Origin: Spirulina sp. DLM2.Bin59
GTDB lineage: Bacteria; Cyanobacteriota; Cyanobacteriia; Cyanobacteriales; Spirulinaceae
Assembly (NCBI GenBank): GCA_007693875.1
Contig: RECT01000203.1
Location: 1 to 6,078 of the forward strand
Direction of reading: 5' to 3'
Length of the DNA: 6,078 nucleotides
How positions within the stretch are numbered: position 1 is the first letter of the stretch; every line of letters starts with the position of its first letter. Both the position numbers and the translations under genes were made by a program. The notes under the pieces are model-generated. The model ran no database searches and was not told where the DNA came from. It saw only the letters and a program-made list of their open reading frames with translations. Below are positions 4,833-6,078 of this stretch, piece by piece.

Positions 4833-6078
4833 TTAACCTCGAATGACCGTGATCTGGCGGACATTCCCCGTGGTTGCCTTTTCCGTTGTTGTCCGCTCCT
4901 CAATATCGGGCAACCCAGAACGGCGGTCAAAAATCACCAACCACCCCCAATCCAACCCCAACCCCGCCAAATACCCATCAATCTGCTCCAAACCCTTCGG
5001 TAAGGGATCCCGCCGTCCATCCCACCATACTTTCAATTCAATCCCCAAGGTGACATCCCCATAACGCAGACATAGATCCATTCGCCGCGACCCGATCGCA
5101 TATTCCCGATCCAACGTTCCCCCCCCATTCACTACCCGATGGAGAAATGCCATCAGCACCAAATGGGGGGCAATTTCATGGTAGGGCGCACTTTTTAACA
5201 ACGGTTGTCCATGTTGCCGCCAAAACTTGAGGAATGCGGTTAGCAATGCTTCAGGGATTAACCTACCTTCACCATCTAACCAAGTTGGTGCAATCAACGG
5301 CAAACTATCACGGGGCCCCCCTGCCAACATCCGAGGCATCACCTCCCGATAAATCGGATTGGCAATCACGAACCCCCCCGCCGGATGACGGCGCACCAAA
5401 CCCAAATCCACCACAAACTGCCGGTCTTCTGCGGGAATATCCCCCAACTCTTCCCCCGCTAACATCGGCTCCATAATCTGTTTAACTCTAGTTTCCCGTA
5501 ACCGCTCTGCCAAACTATCTAAATGAGTATCATTGCGCTCGATGAGGATTTCTTTGGCTTGATGAAGATGTTGAATTGTGATTATTTCTTGAGGATCTGG
5601 CGCGAGTTTTTCCGTCATTTGTCGAGCCAAGGCATTGACTAACCAAGGTTGACCATAGGTTAATTCATAGGCAGCGTTAAACACCTCGGGCTGAAATTGT
5701 TGTCCGGTTAAGGCGGTATGTTGCTCATACAATGCCACCAATTCAGCAAGAGTGAAGTTTTCCAGAGTGAAAGATTCTACTTTAATATTAAAAGGGCTGG
5801 AGGTTCCGAGTTTTTTGCTACTCCCGGAGGCAACTTTATAATCTCGTACATCTCTTAAGCCGATGAGGGCGATGGATTGGGGGAATTGGTGGGGGCGATC
5901 GCCATACCCATCCCGTAACTGTCTTAAAACCCCAATTAAGACCTCATCTTGGAGGGCATCAATCTCATCAATAAAGACCACTAAAGGACGAGGGGAAGCG
6001 TTTGCCCAGGCTTTGAGGGCGGCTCCGATTTGTGCGCCGGGCTTGGCTTCAGGCCAGGGGGGCGGTTGGAGTTCGGGG
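4833..6078 (-). CDS. AAA-type P-loop ATPase with C-terminal PD-(D/E)XK nuclease-like domain, N-terminus outside the window
   Basis: The frame is open through the right edge; 414 codons plus the stop are visible, and the Walker A motif must lie beyond 6078. The visible part begins with a Pro-rich stretch ('PELQPPPWPE') and a helix before Walker B, 'PLVVFIDEIDAL' (residues 31-42, Asp37-Glu38). A sensor-like strand 'SIALIGLRDVRDY' follows (68-80), then a lid-type helical region ('TLAELVALYEQHTALTGQ', 'ELTYGQPWLVNALARQ', 138-153). A winged-helix-like segment (about 207-253) contains 'FVVDLGLVRRHPAGGFVIANPIYREVMP'. The C-terminal 100 residues look like a PD-(D/E)XK fold: 'RRMDLCLRYGDVTLGIELKVW', with Asp334 and the E-L-K triad Glu347/Lys349, then 'GLEQIDGYL'. 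The ATPase-wHTH-PD-(D/E)XK order recalls archaeal-type/AAA-like STAND ATPases found in many bacteria and archaea, usually uncharacterised. An internal GTG (5979-5981) is not the start because it lies inside Walker B. Nuclease activity is inferred from motifs only. Confidence 0.85.
   Translation of the reverse strand, partial: PELQPPPWPEAKPGAQIGAALKAWANASPRPLVVFIDEIDALQDEVLIGVLRQLRDGYGDRPHQFPQSIALIGLRDVRDYKVASGSSKKLGTSSPFNIKVESFTLENFTLAELVALYEQHTALTGQQFQPEVFNAAYELTYGQPWLVNALARQMTEKLAPDPQEIITIQHLHQAKEILIERNDTHLDSLAERLRETRVKQIMEPMLAGEELGDIPAEDRQFVVDLGLVRRHPAGGFVIANPIYREVMPRMLAGGPRDSLPLIAPTWLDGEGRLIPEALLTAFLKFWRQHGQPLLKSAPYHEIAPHLVLMAFLHRVVNGGGTLDREYAIGSRRMDLCLRYGDVTLGIELKVWWDGRRDPLPKGLEQIDGYLAGLGLDWGWLVIFDRRSGLPDIEERTTTEKATTGNVRQITVIRG

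Larger units (their letters stand above)
3290..5902. repeat. HIP1 octamers, second group (six copies of GCGATCGC)
   Basis: Exact GCGATCGC copies start at 3290 and 3413 (TPR gene), 3942, 4163 and 4674 (phytyltransferase gene) and 5895 (ATPase gene). Together with the five copies in the first gene they mark the sequence as cyanobacterial. The ATPase gene has a single copy over 1.2 kb. Confidence 0.9.

Noticed and set aside
1013..6078. Possible defence island or mobile element
   Set aside because: No transposase, integrase, toxin-antitoxin pair, direct-repeat array or tRNA is present. Only the ATPase-nuclease hints at it, and its neighbours are conserved metabolic genes.

Overview
The window looks like chromosomal DNA from a cyanobacterium. 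Two lines of evidence support this. The octamer GCGATCGC (HIP1, the highly iterated palindrome of cyanobacterial genomes) occurs 11 times in about 6 kb, against roughly 0.1 expected by chance. The gene at 3848-4789 is also a clear homogentisate phytyltransferase, the committed prenyltransferase of tocopherol synthesis, which belongs to oxygenic phototrophs. I see no rRNA, tRNA, CRISPR array, insertion sequence or attachment site.

The left half (1-2633, + strand) is a tight run of four genes. (1) A membrane-anchored protein with a Pro-rich linker, a charged helical region and a C-terminal beta-sandwich; it is open at the left edge and may be the C-terminal half of a larger protein. (2) A RidA-family deaminase. 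(3) A YbjN-family protein. (4) A lipoate/octanoate transferase-like protein with a LipM-type cysteine. Genes 1/2 overlap by 11 nt, 2/3 are 36 nt apart, and 3/4 overlap by 35 nt, so they are probably co-transcribed. The short 2/3 gap holds a perfect 7-bp inverted repeat next to the Shine-Dalgarno sequence of gene 3.

The right half (2608-6078) is on the - strand. In transcription order it holds an AAA-type ATPase with a C-terminal PD-(D/E)XK nuclease-like domain (cut by the right edge), then homogentisate phytyltransferase, then a secreted TPR-repeat protein. The TPR gene runs tail-to-tail into the lipoate-transferase gene, and the two coding regions overlap by 26 nt, leaving no room for an intergenic terminator.

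Most genes are ordinary cyanobacterial housekeeping or conserved genes. The least characterised are the ATPase-nuclease at the right edge and the membrane/beta-sandwich protein at the left edge. I do not see a clear multi-gene novel system. No gap without a gene exceeds 127 bases.
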